In this document: piece after piece, positions 45,367 to 55,244 of the stretch
How positions within the stretch are numbered: position 1 is the first letter of the stretch
Layout: the number at the start of each line of letters is the position of its first letter
Source: Arthrobacter sp. B3I9
GTDB lineage: Bacteria; Actinomycetota; Actinomycetes; Actinomycetales; Micrococcaceae
NCBI RefSeq assembly: GCF_030816935.1
Contig: NZ_JAUSYO010000001.1
Span: 3,968,001-4,032,000, forward strand
Direction of reading: 5' to 3'
Length of the DNA stretch: 64,000 bases
Translations under genes and position numbers: made by a program
The notes under the pieces: generated by a model
Told to the model about the DNA's origin: nothing
The model's database searches: none
What the model saw: only the letters and a program-made list of their open reading frames with translations

Positions 45367-46128
45367 ATGTCAAAGGTGAAATCCGGCGCGGCCGCCGCGC
45401 TGCAGGACGTCCTGCGGGATGGAATGACCCTGGCCGTCGGCGGCTTCGGCCTCAGCGGCATCCCGGCGGACCTTATCGAGGCGGTGCGTGATTCCGGCGT
45501 TCAGGATCTCACGGTGGTGTCCAACAACATGGGCGTCGACGGCAAGGGCCTCGGCGTGCTGATCGAGGCCGGGCAGGTCCGCAAGGTCATCGCCTCCTAT
45601 GTGGGTGAAAACAAGCTCTTCGCCGAGCAGTACCTTGCCGGAAAGCTCGAGGTGGAGTTCACCCCGCAGGGCACCCTCGCGGAACGTCTCCGCGCCGGCG
45701 GGGCCGGCATCCCTGCCTTCTACACCAAGACCGGCGTGGGCACGCTGGTCGCCGAAGGCAAGCCGCTGGCCGAGTTCGACGGCGAGACTTTCGTCCAGGA
45801 GCGCGGCATCAAGGCCGACGTGGCGCTGGTCCATGCACACACCGCGGACACCGACGGCAACCTGATTTACCGCTACACCGCACGGAACTTCAACCCTGTG
45901 GTGGCAACGGCGGGCGCCATAACCGTCGCGGAAGCCGAGGTGATCGTCCAGCCCGGCGACCTCGACCCCAACCACATCGTCACCCCCGGCGTCTTTGTCC
46001 AGCGCCTGGTCCAGGCCAGCGGGCGTGAAAAGGACATCGAGCAGCGCACCGTCCGTCCCCGCACCGCCGCGGCCGGGACGGCCAATACTTCCGCCGGAAC
46101 GCCCAGCACTGCCGCCGTCACCGTCTGA
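45367..46128 (+). CDS. scoA: 3-oxoacid CoA-transferase subunit A
   Basis: A 253-residue alpha subunit of a class I CoA-transferase, moving CoA from succinyl-CoA to a 3-oxoacid. GMTLAVGGFGLSGIPADLIEAV is the N-terminal motif, ENKLFAEQYLAGKLEVEFTPQGTLAERLRAGGAGIPAFYT the central one. The last 30 residues (RTAAAGTANTSAGT...) are an Ala/Thr tail. RBS is GAGGAGATG before ATG 45367. Subunit B follows 39 bases later. The acid could be acetoacetate or 3-oxoadipate (pcaI); the thiolase type here favours acetoacetate. Confidence 0.9.
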   Translation: MSKVKSGAAAALQDVLRDGMTLAVGGFGLSGIPADLIEAVRDSGVQDLTVVSNNMGVDGKGLGVLIEAGQVRKVIASYVGENKLFAEQYLAGKLEVEFTPQGTLAERLRAGGAGIPAFYTKTGVGTLVAEGKPLAEFDGETFVQERGIKADVALVHAHTADTDGNLIYRYTARNFNPVVATAGAITVAEAEVIVQPGDLDPNHIVTPGVFVQRLVQASGREKDIEQRTVRPRTAAAGTANTSAGTPSTAAVTV

Positions 46129-46167
46129 TCCGGCCTCACCGCCCCACAATTTTTCAGGAGAATCGTC

Positions 46168-46872
46168 ATGGCTTGGACCCGCAACGAAATGGCCGCTATT
46201 GCGGCCGAAGAACTCAACGACGGCGACTACGTCAACCTCGGCATCGGCATCCCCACGCTGGTCGCCAACAACCTGCGCGAGGGCGTCCGCGTCGTCCTGC
46301 AAAGCGAGAACGGCTTGCTGGGCATGGGCCCGTTCCCCTACGAAGGGGAAGAAGATGCGGACCTGATCAACGCCGGAAAGCAGACCGTCACGGTACTGCC
46401 CGGCGGCAGCATCTTCGACTCCGCGACGTCCTTCGGCATGATCCGCGGCGGACACGTCAAGGTCGCGATCCTCGGCGCCATGCAGGTCTCCGGCGCGGGT
46501 GACCTCGCAAACTGGACCATCCCCGGCAAGATGGTCAAGGGCATGGGCGGTGCCATGGACCTCGTCGCCGGCACGCCGCGCGTCGTTGTCCTCACCGAGC
46601 ACAACGCCAAGGACGGCACCGCCAAGATCGTCAAGGAATGCACCCTGCCCCTGACCGGCCTGAGCTGCGTGGACCGCATCATCAGCGACCTCGCGGTCTT
46701 CGACCTTGTGAAGCAGGAACAAGAAACGGACGGGGCCCGACGCCTCACGCTGACCCGCCTCGCCCCGGGCGTCACTGTCGAGGAGATCCGCGCGAAGACC
46801 GAGGCAGAGTTCGACGTCGCCCTCGAGGACGCTCCGGAGGACGCGCCGGAACTCGAAGGGTCCCCGGCATGA
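46168..46872 (+). CDS. scoB: 3-oxoacid CoA-transferase subunit B
   Basis: A 234-residue beta subunit carrying the catalytic glutamate in [12 protein letters not shown], preceded by [44 protein letters not shown] and [12 protein letters not shown] follow as in the family. ATG 46168 has CAGGAG upstream. Its stop overlaps the thiolase start (ATGA), coupling the two. Works with the alpha subunit upstream as a heterotetramer in the cytoplasm. Confidence 0.93.
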   Translation: MAWTRNEMAAIAAEELNDGDYVNLGIGIPTLVANNLREGVRVVLQSENGLLGMGPFPYEGEEDADLINAGKQTVTVLPGGSIFDSATSFGMIRGGHVKVAILGAMQVSGAGDLANWTIPGKMVKGMGGAMDLVAGTPRVVVLTEHNAKDGTAKIVKECTLPLTGLSCVDRIISDLAVFDLVKQEQETDGARRLTLTRLAPGVTVEEIRAKTEAEFDVALEDAPEDAPELEGSPA

Positions 46873-48065
46873 GTTTGCGTGAGCAGTTCGGCAAGGACGT
46901 CCTGCTCACCGGCTGGGGGCACAGCCGCTTCGGCAAGCTGACCGACGAGACCCTGGAATCGCTGATCGTCCAGGTTGCCACGGAGGCGATCGGCAACGCC
47001 GGCATCGAGCCCGGGCAGATCGACGAGATCTACCTCGGCCAGTTCAACTCGGGCATGTTGCCCCTGGCCTTCCCCTCCTCGCTCGCCCTGCAGGTGTCCG
47101 AACAGTTGGCCAATGTCCCGGCGACCCGTGTCGAGAACGCCTGCGCCTCCGGCTCAGCCGCGTTCCAGCAAGGCACCAAGTCCCTGCTGGCCGGCACTGC
47201 CAAGACCGTGCTGGTGATCGGCGCAGAGAAAATGACCCAGGCCGGTGCCGACGTCGTCGGCGCCGCCCTCCTCGGGGCCGACTACGACATGGCGGGCCAG
47301 CCCTCCACCACAGGCTTCACCGGGCTGTTCGCCGACGTCGCCAAGCACTACGAGAAGCGCTACGGCAACGGGTCGGGCAAGCTTGGGGACGTCCTGGGCA
47401 CGATTGCGGCCAAGAACCACCACAACGGCGTGGACAACCCCTACGCCCAGCTCCGCAAGGACCTCGGCGAGGACTTCTGCCGGACCGTCTCGGACAAGAA
47501 CCCGATGGTCGCGGATCCCCTGCGCCGCACCGACTGCTCCCCGGTCTCCGACGGCGCGGCCGCCGTCGTGCTCAGCGTTGCCCCCACCGGCGGCGCCGCA
47601 GCCCCGGTCCGGCTCGCGGGCTTCGGCCAGGCAAACGACTTCTTCCCGGCCGACCGCCGGGACCCCTCCGCCTTCACCGCGACCCGCGCCTCGTGGCAGC
47701 GCGCGCTGGCGATGGCCGGCGTCGGGCTCGAGGAGCTGGACTTCGCGGAAGTGCACGACTGCTTCACGATCGCAGAACTGCTGATGTACGAGGCCATGGG
47801 ATTGACCGAACCCGGCCAGGGCGCCCGGGCGCTCGAGGAGGGGTGGGTCTTCAAGGACGGCAAGCTTCCCGTCAACGTTTCCGGCGGGCTCAAGGCCAAG
47901 GGCCACCCGGTCGGCGCCACGGGGGTGTCCCAGCACGTCATCACCGCGATGCAGCTCAGCGGCACCGCCGGCGCCATGCAGCTTCCCAACCCGCGCCGTG
48001 CCGCCGTCCAGAACATGGGCGGCGTGGGCATCGCCAACTACGTCAGCGTGCTCGAGGCGGTCTAG
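46869..48065 (+). CDS. SCP-x-type thiolase (acetyl-CoA acetyltransferase family)
   Basis: A 398-residue thiolase. Catalytic Cys92 is in [12 protein letters not shown], the HDCF motif ([10 protein letters not shown]) replaces the NEAF of classical thiolases, and [14 protein letters not shown] provides the final Gly-His. The HDCF pattern is that of the SCP-2/SCP-x thiolase group. ATG 46869 overlaps subunit B. Together with the CoA-transferase it would split a 3-oxoacyl-CoA into acetyl-CoA and a shorter acyl-CoA. A KAS-like beta-ketoadipyl thiolase (pcaF) is less likely by motif. Confidence 0.9.
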   Translation: MSLREQFGKDVLLTGWGHSRFGKLTDETLESLIVQVATEAIGNAGIEPGQIDEIYLGQFNSGMLPLAFPSSLALQVSEQLANVPATRVENACASGSAAFQQGTKSLLAGTAKTVLVIGAEKMTQAGADVVGAALLGADYDMAGQPSTTGFTGLFADVAKHYEKRYGNGSGKLGDVLGTIAAKNHHNGVDNPYAQLRKDLGEDFCRTVSDKNPMVADPLRRTDCSPVSDGAAAVVLSVAPTGGAAAPVRLAGFGQANDFFPADRRDPSAFTATRASWQRALAMAGVGLEELDFAEVHDCFTIAELLMYEAMGLTEPGQGARALEEGWVFKDGKLPVNVSGGLKAKGHPVGATGVSQHVITAMQLSGTAGAMQLPNPRRAAVQNMGGVGIANYVSVLEAV

Positions 48066-48145
48066 GGCTCGAGGCGGTCAAGGACCCGGCTGCTTCCGTG
48101 GGGATAAACTCGAGCGAAGTCCACAGCCTCTACGTCAGGAGCCCC

Positions 48146-49201
48146 ATGCGCGCCACCATCATCCACGGCCCGGGCGACGTCCGGGTCGAAGACCGCGACT
48201 ACCCGAGCATCCAACTGCCCAGCGACGTGGTGGTAAAAGTCACCGCGTCCTGCGTCTGCGGCTCGGACCTGTGGCGGTACCGCGGCGTTAAGCCCGTCCC
48301 CCGGCCGACCGCCATCGGGCATGAGTTCATCGGCACGGTGGAATCCGTTGGCAACGCGGTCACCACCCTGGCGGTCGGTGACCTCGTGATCGCCCCGTTC
48401 GTCGTCAGCTGCGGCGCCTGCCCGCAATGCCGGAACGGCGTGACCGTGGCGTGTGACCACCTCGCCGGCTGGGGCGGCCAGGACGGCTCCGGCCTGGCCA
48501 TCGACGGCGGCCAGGGCCAGGCGGTCCGCGTCCCGCTGGCTGACTCCACGCTGGTAAAGGTTCCCGGCATCAAGGAGCCGGATGATGCTCTTAAGAAGAG
48601 CCTGTTGACCCTGTCCGATGTGATGGCCACCGGCCACCACGCGGCCCTGGCCGCGAAGGTCGGCCCCGGCCGGACCGTCGTGGTAGTGGGCGACGGCGCG
48701 GTCGGACTGTGCGGGGTCCTCGCTGCCAGGCGGCTCGGGGCGAAGCGGATCATCGCCATGTCCCGGCACGCTGACCGGCAGGCCATCGCCCTGGAGTTCG
48801 GCGCCACCGACATCGTGGCCGAGCGGGGCGACGACGGCGCCGCGAAGGTCCGCGAACTCCTCGGCGGAGTGCTCGCCGACTCCGTCCTCGAGTGCGTCGG
48901 AACCAAGGAATCCATGGAGCAGGCCCTGCACACCGTCCGCCCCGGCGGGGCGCTGGGCTTCGTGGGTGTCCCGACGGGCGGCGCCGAGGCACCGCTGCGC
49001 TACCTCTTCGACACGAACATTTCGATTGCGGGCGGCATGGCCCCGGCGCGGACGTACATCCCGGAACTGCTGGCCGACGTCCTTGACGGCTCCATCAATC
49101 CGGGCCGGGTTTTCGACGTCGTTCTGCCGCTGGAAGAAGCCCCCGAAGCCTACCGGGCGATGGATGAGCGGCGTGCCATCAAGGTCCTGCTGACCCCGTA
49201 G
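48146..49201 (+). CDS. Zinc-dependent alcohol dehydrogenase
   Basis: A 351-residue medium-chain dehydrogenase. Catalytic zinc ligands are Cys in CVCGSDLWRYRG and His/Glu in GHEFIGTV; the structural zinc site is CGACPQCRNGVTVAC. The Rossmann start VVVVGDGAVGLCGVLAARRLGA binds NAD(P). ATG 48146 with AGGAG upstream is chosen over the long frame that overlaps the thiolase gene. It follows the thiolase by 80 bases in the same direction and may be in the IclR-controlled transcript. Substrate unknown. Confidence 0.9.
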   Translation: MRATIIHGPGDVRVEDRDYPSIQLPSDVVVKVTASCVCGSDLWRYRGVKPVPRPTAIGHEFIGTVESVGNAVTTLAVGDLVIAPFVVSCGACPQCRNGVTVACDHLAGWGGQDGSGLAIDGGQGQAVRVPLADSTLVKVPGIKEPDDALKKSLLTLSDVMATGHHAALAAKVGPGRTVVVVGDGAVGLCGVLAARRLGAKRIIAMSRHADRQAIALEFGATDIVAERGDDGAAKVRELLGGVLADSVLECVGTKESMEQALHTVRPGGALGFVGVPTGGAEAPLRYLFDTNISIAGGMAPARTYIPELLADVLDGSINPGRVFDVVLPLEEAPEAYRAMDERRAIKVLLTP

Positions 49202-49333
49202 CCAGCGCCCGACGGCGGCGGCCGGGGCCGTGGCGGGGGCCGTGGCGGGTGTGGGTGGCGCACTCTATTGCACTGCCCAACGCGGAGGTCTAGCCTGATG
49301 CGCATCAGCATCCGCCGCCGTCAAGGAGCCGTC

Positions 49334-49651
49334 ATGGCCAGGTTTGTGCAGATCATTGAATTCAAGACCTCACGCATTGACGAAATCGAGGAACTGGGCC
49401 GGCCGTCGCGGACGGAGGGAAGCACCGCCCCCACGTTCGGCCGGATCCTGGCCACCGCCGACCGCGACCGTTCCGGAACGTACCTGACCATTGTCGAGTT
49501 CGAGTCCTACGAGTCCGCGATGGAAAACTCCAACCGGCCGGAAACCTCTGATTTCGCCGCCAGGATGGCTGCCCTGTGCGACGGGCCTCCTGTCTTCCGC
49601 AATCTCGACGTGATGTGGGAAGACACTGCGGGAACGGCGGACGTTTCCTAG
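49334..49651 (+). CDS. Small hypothetical protein, dimeric-barrel-like
   Basis: A 105-residue soluble protein. ARFVQIIEFKTSRIDEIEEL, the RDRSGTYLTIVEFESYESAMENS segment and PVFRNLDVMWED have the strand-helix-strand order of ABM-type ferredoxin-like barrels, but no family motif can be confirmed. ATG 49334 has AAGGAG upstream, preferred over ATG 49298 and 49268. It is ten bases before the large PEP-dependent enzyme gene, so the two are likely one transcript. Confidence 0.7.
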   Translation: MARFVQIIEFKTSRIDEIEELGRPSRTEGSTAPTFGRILATADRDRSGTYLTIVEFESYESAMENSNRPETSDFAARMAALCDGPPVFRNLDVMWEDTAGTADVS

Positions 49652-49660
49652 GAGAGGGAC

Positions 49661-52396
49661 ATGGTTGCTGCAGACCGGACTTCCCCGGCCAGTTCTGCGG
49701 CGGATGATCTCCTGGCGGCGCCCCTTGTGATCGATCTCCACGAGGCCGGCTCGGCTCCGCTGGAATCTGTGGGCGGCAAGGCACTCAACCTCGGCAAGCT
49801 CCTAGTAGCGGGCTTTCCCGTCCCGTCCGGCTTCTGCCTGAGAACCGAGGCCTATAAGCGGGCGGTTCCGGCGCAAGTGGCGCACCTGGCGTTACAGCTC
49901 GACGCCGCGGCCACCGGAGCCCAGCCCCCGCCCGCAGATGCCGCGCACGGAACTTCCAACCGGCCAACACCGGACGCCGCCGCGGAGCGTGCGAGGGACC
50001 TGGTCGGAGCCTCCCCGGTTCCGCCCGATGTGGAAGCCGCTCTCCGCGCGGCCTACGCCGGACTCGGCGGCGCCGGGGGTGCCGAGCCGGTGGTCGCCGT
50101 GCGGTCTTCGGCCACGGCCGAGGACCTGCCGTCCGCCAGTTTCGCCGGCCAGCAGGACACGTACCTGGATGTTGTGGGTGCGGCTGCCGTAGTCGACGCC
50201 GTCCGGGGGTGCTGGGCGTCCCTCTGGAATGACCGGGCGGTGGCCTACCGGTCCGCCAACGGGGTCAGCCATTCCGGCGCGGGGCTCGCCGTCGTCGTCC
50301 AACGGCAGGTGGACGCCGCCACCGCCGGAGTGCTGTTCACCGCCAATCCGGTCACCGGAACGCGGACCGAGACCGTGATCGATGCCAGCCCCGGCGCCGG
50401 GCAGGCGGTGGTCTCCGGCATGGTCAATCCGGACCACTTCGTGCTGGAAACGGCGACGGCCAAGGTCCTGCACATTACACGCGGCGGATCGGAACCCCGC
50501 CGGCCAGCCAGCCTCGACGACGCACAGCTGGGCGAACTCACGGCGTTGGGCAGCGGCGTCCAGCGCCTTTTCGGCAACCCCCAGGACGCGGAGTGGGTGA
50601 TCGATGCGGGGGGCAAGATCTGGCTGACCCAGTCCCGGCCCATCACCACGCTGTATCCGCTGGAAGACCCGCTTGCCGGGAACGGGAAGGGCCTTGCGCA
50701 GGAGGCCGGGACGCGGGTGTACTTGTGCGGCTCCCTGCTCCAGGGGCTCACCCGTCCGCTCACGCCGATGGGGCTCTCGGTTCTGGGCAGCATGGGCAAC
50801 CGGAACGGGCCCTGGCAGTACTTCAACCCCGGGTTGCGCATGTTCATCGACCTGACCGCCGCCGTCCGCAGCAGGACCGGCCGCCGCTACCTGCTGAAGA
50901 TCCTGCCGGCCGCGGACGGGAGGTCCGCCGCGGTATTTCCCGCGCTGCTCGAAGATCCCAGGTTCAGGGACCTGTTGCATTCTCGGGAGCGCAGCGCCAC
51001 GGTGAAGGGCTCCGGCCGCGCTGCGCGGACCCGGGGTGCCCAGGGGGCCTACGGTCCCGGCGTCTTCCTCAAGATGGTACCGGCGCTCGTCAGGGCGGCA
51101 GTCAGGCCCGGCACGGAAGCGGGCCGGGCGAGGGCCTACGGAAACCGGCTTGCCGCCGAACTGGAACTGCCCGAGCCTGCCACCGCCCTTCAACGGCTCG
51201 ATCACGCCCGGCATGTCCTGGACCGGACGGTCGCCCCTCTGATGGAGGCCACCCTGCCCGGTCCGGCCACCGGCTACCTCATGCTGGCCGTGGCCCGAAG
51301 GCTGCTGCGCGGTATTGCCCCCGCGCGCGAGCTGGAGGCGGTGCTGCGGGGACTGCCGCACAATGTCACCACCGAAATGGACCTGGAACTCTGGGATCTC
51401 GCCGTCGCCGTCAAAGCCGATCCGGCTTCCCGGGAGGAGTTCCTGGAACGGCCCCCGGACCAGCTCGCCGCCAGCTACCGCGCCGGCTCGCTCCCTCCCG
51501 TGGCTCAAGCCGGAGTCCAAGGGTTCCTGGCGGCGTATGGCCACCGCGCCGTGGCCGAGATCGACCTCGGCATGCCGCGGTGGGCCGAGGAACCGGACCA
51601 TATCCTCGGCATGATCTCCAACTACCTGCAGGTGGAAGACCCTGAACAGGCCCCCGACCGGCAGTTCACCCGGGCAGCGGAAGGCGCCGAAGCCCGGATC
51701 CGGGCCCTGGTGGAGCAGACCGCCGCCCGGAGCCGCTGGCGGGCGCGGCTCCTGGGGTTCGCCCTGAGCAGGGTCCGGGAACTCTGCGGGCTGCGCGAGC
51801 TGCCAAAGTTCGACATCATTCTGGTGCTCGCCGAAATGCACCGGCAACTCCCCGTAATCGGCGGCGAACTGGCCGGAAGCGGCAGGATCACGGCCGCCGC
51901 CGATGTCTTCTTCCTGGATTTCGATGAGCTGCAGGTAGGCCTGCGCGGCGCTGACCTGACGGGCATTGTTGCCGGCCGCCGCCGCCTTTACGACCGGGAA
52001 CTGCGGCGCCGGCATATCCCGCGGATCCTCCTGTCCGACGGCACCGACGTCGAGGCGGCCATAATGGCGAAGTCTCCGCCAGGCGACGGCCTCGCCGGCA
52101 CCCCTGCCTCGGCCGGCACGGCCACCGGAAAGGTGCGGGTGGTCCTGGATCCGGTGGGCGCGCATCTTGAACCGGGTGAAATCCTGGTGGCACCCTCAAC
52201 CGATCCGGGCTGGACGCCGTTGTTTCTGACCGCGGGCGCCTTGGTCATGGAGATGGGCGGTGTCATATCGCACGGTTCTGTAGTGGCCCGGGAGTACGGC
52301 ATCCCGGCCGTCGTGGGGGTACCCGATGCCACCACGCGCCTGAGCACCGGGCAGACGGTGACTGTGGACGGCTCCGCGGGTACCGTCCGCCTTTGA
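49661..52396 (+). CDS. Rifampicin phosphotransferase / PEP-synthase-like protein
   Basis: A 911-residue enzyme. The N-terminal ATP-grasp part shows GGKALNLGKLLVAGFPVPSGF, AVRSSATAEDLPSASFAGQQ and NPVTGTRTETVIDASPGAGQ. A helical middle of about 400 residues follows. The C-terminal swivelling domain has GGVISHGSVVAREYGIPAVVG with the catalytic His. The three-part order matches Rph, which inactivates rifampicin with ATP, and differs from true PEP synthase, which has a C-terminal PEP barrel. ATG 49661 follows AGGAGAGGG. Length is slightly above the about 870 usual for Rph. The substrate may not be rifampicin. Confidence 0.78.
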   Translation: MVAADRTSPASSAADDLLAAPLVIDLHEAGSAPLESVGGKALNLGKLLVAGFPVPSGFCLRTEAYKRAVPAQVAHLALQLDAAATGAQPPPADAAHGTSNRPTPDAAAERARDLVGASPVPPDVEAALRAAYAGLGGAGGAEPVVAVRSSATAEDLPSASFAGQQDTYLDVVGAAAVVDAVRGCWASLWNDRAVAYRSANGVSHSGAGLAVVVQRQVDAATAGVLFTANPVTGTRTETVIDASPGAGQAVVSGMVNPDHFVLETATAKVLHITRGGSEPRRPASLDDAQLGELTALGSGVQRLFGNPQDAEWVIDAGGKIWLTQSRPITTLYPLEDPLAGNGKGLAQEAGTRVYLCGSLLQGLTRPLTPMGLSVLGSMGNRNGPWQYFNPGLRMFIDLTAAVRSRTGRRYLLKILPAADGRSAAVFPALLEDPRFRDLLHSRERSATVKGSGRAARTRGAQGAYGPGVFLKMVPALVRAAVRPGTEAGRARAYGNRLAAELELPEPATALQRLDHARHVLDRTVAPLMEATLPGPATGYLMLAVARRLLRGIAPARELEAVLRGLPHNVTTEMDLELWDLAVAVKADPASREEFLERPPDQLAASYRAGSLPPVAQAGVQGFLAAYGHRAVAEIDLGMPRWAEEPDHILGMISNYLQVEDPEQAPDRQFTRAAEGAEARIRALVEQTAARSRWRARLLGFALSRVRELCGLRELPKFDIILVLAEMHRQLPVIGGELAGSGRITAAADVFFLDFDELQVGLRGADLTGIVAGRRRLYDRELRRRHIPRILLSDGTDVEAAIMAKSPPGDGLAGTPASAGTATGKVRVVLDPVGAHLEPGEILVAPSTDPGWTPLFLTAGALVMEMGGVISHGSVVAREYGIPAVVGVPDATTRLSTGQTVTVDGSAGTVRL

Positions 52397-52567
52397 CGGT
52401 GCGCCGGTACGGTGCGCCGGCGTAAGGGCGGGCTTCGCAACGAAAGTCACTCAGAAGCAACAATTGTTGACTATCAGATACCCTTCAGGTTTACTGACAC
52501 CCGGGGCGGATGTGAACTGGGACACGCCTGGGCAAAAAACTACAATCAACGCTGAGAGCGAGTTCTC
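52397..52567 (+). promoter_or_regulatory. Promoter with palindromic operator before the NTF2-NCS1 pair
   Basis: CAACAATTGTTG (52458-52469) is a perfect 12-bp palindrome. It overlaps a candidate -35 box TTGACT (52467-52472), followed after 17 bases by TTTACT (52490-52495). A repressor bound to the palindrome would block polymerase. The transcript would carry the NTF2-like and permease genes. Confidence 0.5.
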
Positions 52568-52981
52568 GTGGACCTAATGACCATCGCCGAGGTGGAGGCA
52601 GCAGCGAAGAGGCTGCTATCCGCCTTCGCTGCCACCGACACAGACGAGTACTTCGACTGTTTCGCGCCTGAGGCAACCTTCATCTTCCATTCCGAACCGG
52701 ACCGCCTCACTTCTCGTGCGGAATACCGCGCCTTGTGGCAGAACTGGCTGGAAGATGGTTGGAGGGTCGCAGGGTGCACAAGTTCCAACGCCCACATCCA
52801 GACCGCCGGCCCTAGCGCCGTGTTCAGTCATGATGTCGAGACCGTAATCGAAGTTGACGGAACCGAAGAGACCCTTCACGAGAGGGAAACCATCATCTTC
52901 ACGAGGACGGAGTCTGGCAGCGTGCTCGCCGTTCATGAGCATCTTTCTGCTGCGCCCGCTAGCCAGAAGGGCATCTCATGA
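52568..52981 (+). CDS. SnoaL/NTF2-like domain protein
   Basis: A 137-residue protein with the cone fold of the NTF2 superfamily: IAEVEAAAKRLLSAFAATDTDEYFDCFAPEATFIFHS opens it, and RETIIFTRTESGSVLAVHEHLS is the closing beta sheet. Members bind or transform small molecules or act as unknown accessory proteins. The start is GTG 52568 with a GAG-rich leader. Its stop overlaps the permease start by four bases, so it may act on the transported compound. Confidence 0.85.
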   Translation: MDLMTIAEVEAAAKRLLSAFAATDTDEYFDCFAPEATFIFHSEPDRLTSRAEYRALWQNWLEDGWRVAGCTSSNAHIQTAGPSAVFSHDVETVIEVDGTEETLHERETIIFTRTESGSVLAVHEHLSAAPASQKGIS

Positions 52982-54525
52982 CCAAGGACACCAAAGCCCC
53001 TGCCGTGACCGAAGTCGAAAGGCATGGGATCGAACCGATTCCCGCCGGGGACAGGACTGCGACGCCGCTGGACCTGTTCCGCCTGGTGTTCGGCGGCGCA
53101 AACACCTTTGCAACGGTGGTCCTGGGATCGTTCCCCATCCTCTTTGGACTGTCCTTCAAGGACGCGGCGTTGGCCACTGTCCTGGGGGTCGTGGCTGGCG
53201 GCCTGATACTTTGCCCGATGGCCGTTTTTGGTCCTACCAACGGAATGAACAATGCCGTTTCGTCCTCTGGGCATCTGGGCGTCCACGGCCGCGTGGTGGG
53301 ATCTTTCCTGTCTCTCTTGACGGCCTTCGCTTTCTTCTCCATCTCCGTATGGAGCTCCGGGGACGCTCTGGTAGGGGGCGCCAACCGTCTGGTCGGCCTG
53401 CCCCAGAACGCCGTAACACTGAGCCTCGCCTACGGTGTCTTTGCTGTCCTGATCCTGACCGTGTGCATCTATGGGTTCCGTTTCATGCTGTGGGTCAACA
53501 AGATCGCGGTGGTCGCGGCCTCCCTGCTGTTCCTGCTCGGCATCTTTGCATTCGCGGGTTCGTTCGACGCGTCCTACGCGGGGACGTTCGGGCAGGCGGC
53601 GGACGTTGCTACTAACGCCCTGTTCTGGCCGTCCTTCATAGGATCGGCACTCATCGTCATGTCTAACCCGATCTCCTTCGGCGCATTCCTCGGGGACTGG
53701 TCCCGGTATATCCCGGCTGAAACGCCAAAGCGAAAGGTCATGGCTGCTGCCTTCCTGGCCCAGGTGGCTACCCTCGTGCCATTTGGCTTCGGGCTGGTCA
53801 CAGCCACCATCATTGCCACGGAGGCGCCGTCGTTCTTTGAAAACTCGGACTACGTGGGCGGGCTCCTGGCTGTCTCCCCTGCCTGGTACTTCCTGCCGGT
53901 GTGCCTTATAGCCCTGGTGGGCGGAATGTCTACAGGCACCACCGCGCTCTACGGAACGGGCCTCGACTTCTCCAGCGTCTTTCCCAGGTTCTCCCGCGTC
54001 CAGGCCACACTGTTCATCGGGTCCATCGCCATCGTATTCATCTTTGTGGGCCGCTTCGCTTTCAACATTGTGCAGAGCATCTCCACCTTCGCGGTGCTCA
54101 TCATTACCTGTACCGCTCCGTGGATGATCATGATGATGATCGGGTACGTGACGCGCCGGGGCTGGTACGACGCCGACGCCCTTCAGGTTTTCAACCGCCG
54201 CCAGGTTGGCGGCCGGTACTGGTTCAACCGTGGGTGGAACTGGCGGGCGATGGGCGTCTGGATCTTCTCTGCAGTCATGGGGATCATGTTCGTGAACGTT
54301 CCGAACCAGTTCGTCGGTGCGCTAGGCAATCTCGCCGCGGGAGTGGACCTGAGTATCCCCGTCTCAATTGGCCTGGCTGCAGTACTTTACCCCGCAGTAC
54401 TGTGGCTCTTCCCGGAACCAGCAGATGCCTACGGGCCGGACGGGCCAAGGTTCGTCAGGGCGGCGGCACCGAAGAGCATTCCGATCGTCGAAGACAAAAA
54501 AGATCTCGAGTCCGTGATGTCCTAG
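52978..54525 (+). CDS. NCS1-family cytosine/purine-type permease
   Basis: A 515-residue membrane transporter of about twelve helices. FRLVFGGANTFATVVLGSFPILFGLSF is the N-terminal helix pair of nucleobase:cation symporter-1 proteins; SNPISFGAFLGDWSRYIP is the conserved central motif. The end is hydrophilic (KSIPIVEDKKD). Possible substrates are cytosine, allantoin, hydantoins or thiamine-like bases. It is coupled to the NTF2-like gene by an ATGA overlap. A 191-base gap follows with no gene or clear signal. Confidence 0.92.
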   Translation: MTKDTKAPAVTEVERHGIEPIPAGDRTATPLDLFRLVFGGANTFATVVLGSFPILFGLSFKDAALATVLGVVAGGLILCPMAVFGPTNGMNNAVSSSGHLGVHGRVVGSFLSLLTAFAFFSISVWSSGDALVGGANRLVGLPQNAVTLSLAYGVFAVLILTVCIYGFRFMLWVNKIAVVAASLLFLLGIFAFAGSFDASYAGTFGQAADVATNALFWPSFIGSALIVMSNPISFGAFLGDWSRYIPAETPKRKVMAAAFLAQVATLVPFGFGLVTATIIATEAPSFFENSDYVGGLLAVSPAWYFLPVCLIALVGGMSTGTTALYGTGLDFSSVFPRFSRVQATLFIGSIAIVFIFVGRFAFNIVQSISTFAVLIITCTAPWMIMMMIGYVTRRGWYDADALQVFNRRQVGGRYWFNRGWNWRAMGVWIFSAVMGIMFVNVPNQFVGALGNLAAGVDLSIPVSIGLAAVLYPAVLWLFPEPADAYGPDGPRFVRAAAPKSIPIVEDKKDLESVMS

Positions 54526-54716
54526 GCTGCCGGCGAGGTGCGCCGGACGACACGGTCAAAATTGGGACCGCCCCAAGCCCAGGTGGTCCTCACCCCTATT
54601 CCAGCTTTCCCCATTTCGTCCCTGTGCCGGAGTGTCAGAAGCAGTCATCGGCGCATCAGCCCACCGGCTAGGGAAGAATCGGGCAGTCAGCCTAGTGAAG
54701 AGGAGAACAACACCCA

Positions 54717-55244
54717 ATGACATCCCGTGACCCTTACGAGGATCTTCCCCAGCTTCCGGAATTTGAGGTAACCAGCACCGACATCGAGCACGGTCTTGTG
54801 CTTCCCCCGGCGCAGCGCAGCGGGAAGATGGGCATTGAAGGCGGCCAGGACCGATCCCCGCAGCTGTCGTGGTCGGGGTTTCCGGCGGAGACCAAGAGCT
54901 TCGCGGTTACCGTCCTGGATCCCGACGCTCCCACCGGGAGCGGTTTCTGGCACTGGGCTGCCTTCAACCTGCCGGCGTCGACCACCTCCCTGCCCTCCGG
55001 CGCAGCGGAGAACGGGCTGCCCGAGGGCGCCGTCCAGCTGGCGAACGATGCCGGCTTCCGCGGCTTCGTGGGTGCAGCCCCGCCCTCCGGCCACGGCGTG
55101 CACCACTACCACGCGGTGGTACACGCGCTGGACGTGGAGAAGCTCGACATCCCCGCTGAGGCCAGCCCCGCTTACCTGGGGTTCAACCTCTTCTCGCACG
55201 CCATCGGACGGGCACGGCTGGTCGGTACTTTCGAGCAGCGCTAA
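54717..55244 (+). CDS. YbhB/YbcL-type Raf-kinase-inhibitor-like (PEBP) protein
   Basis: A 175-residue phosphatidylethanolamine-binding-protein fold. [31 protein letters not shown] is the ligand-site motif, [14 protein letters not shown] the second conserved loop. Bacterial members are of unknown role. ATG 54717 follows GAAGAGGAG. It is monocistronic as far as can be seen, 191 bases after the permease. No signal peptide. Confidence 0.92.
   Translation: MTSRDPYEDLPQLPEFEVTSTDIEHGLVLPPAQRSGKMGIEGGQDRSPQLSWSGFPAETKSFAVTVLDPDAPTGSGFWHWAAFNLPASTTSLPSGAAENGLPEGAVQLANDAGFRGFVGAAPPSGHGVHHYHAVVHALDVEKLDIPAEASPAYLGFNLFSHAIGRARLVGTFEQR

Noticed and set aside
49892..52165. A 757-residue open frame opposite the Rph-like gene
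   Set aside because: Typical high-GC antisense frame; the sense strand has ATP-grasp and His-domain motifs.
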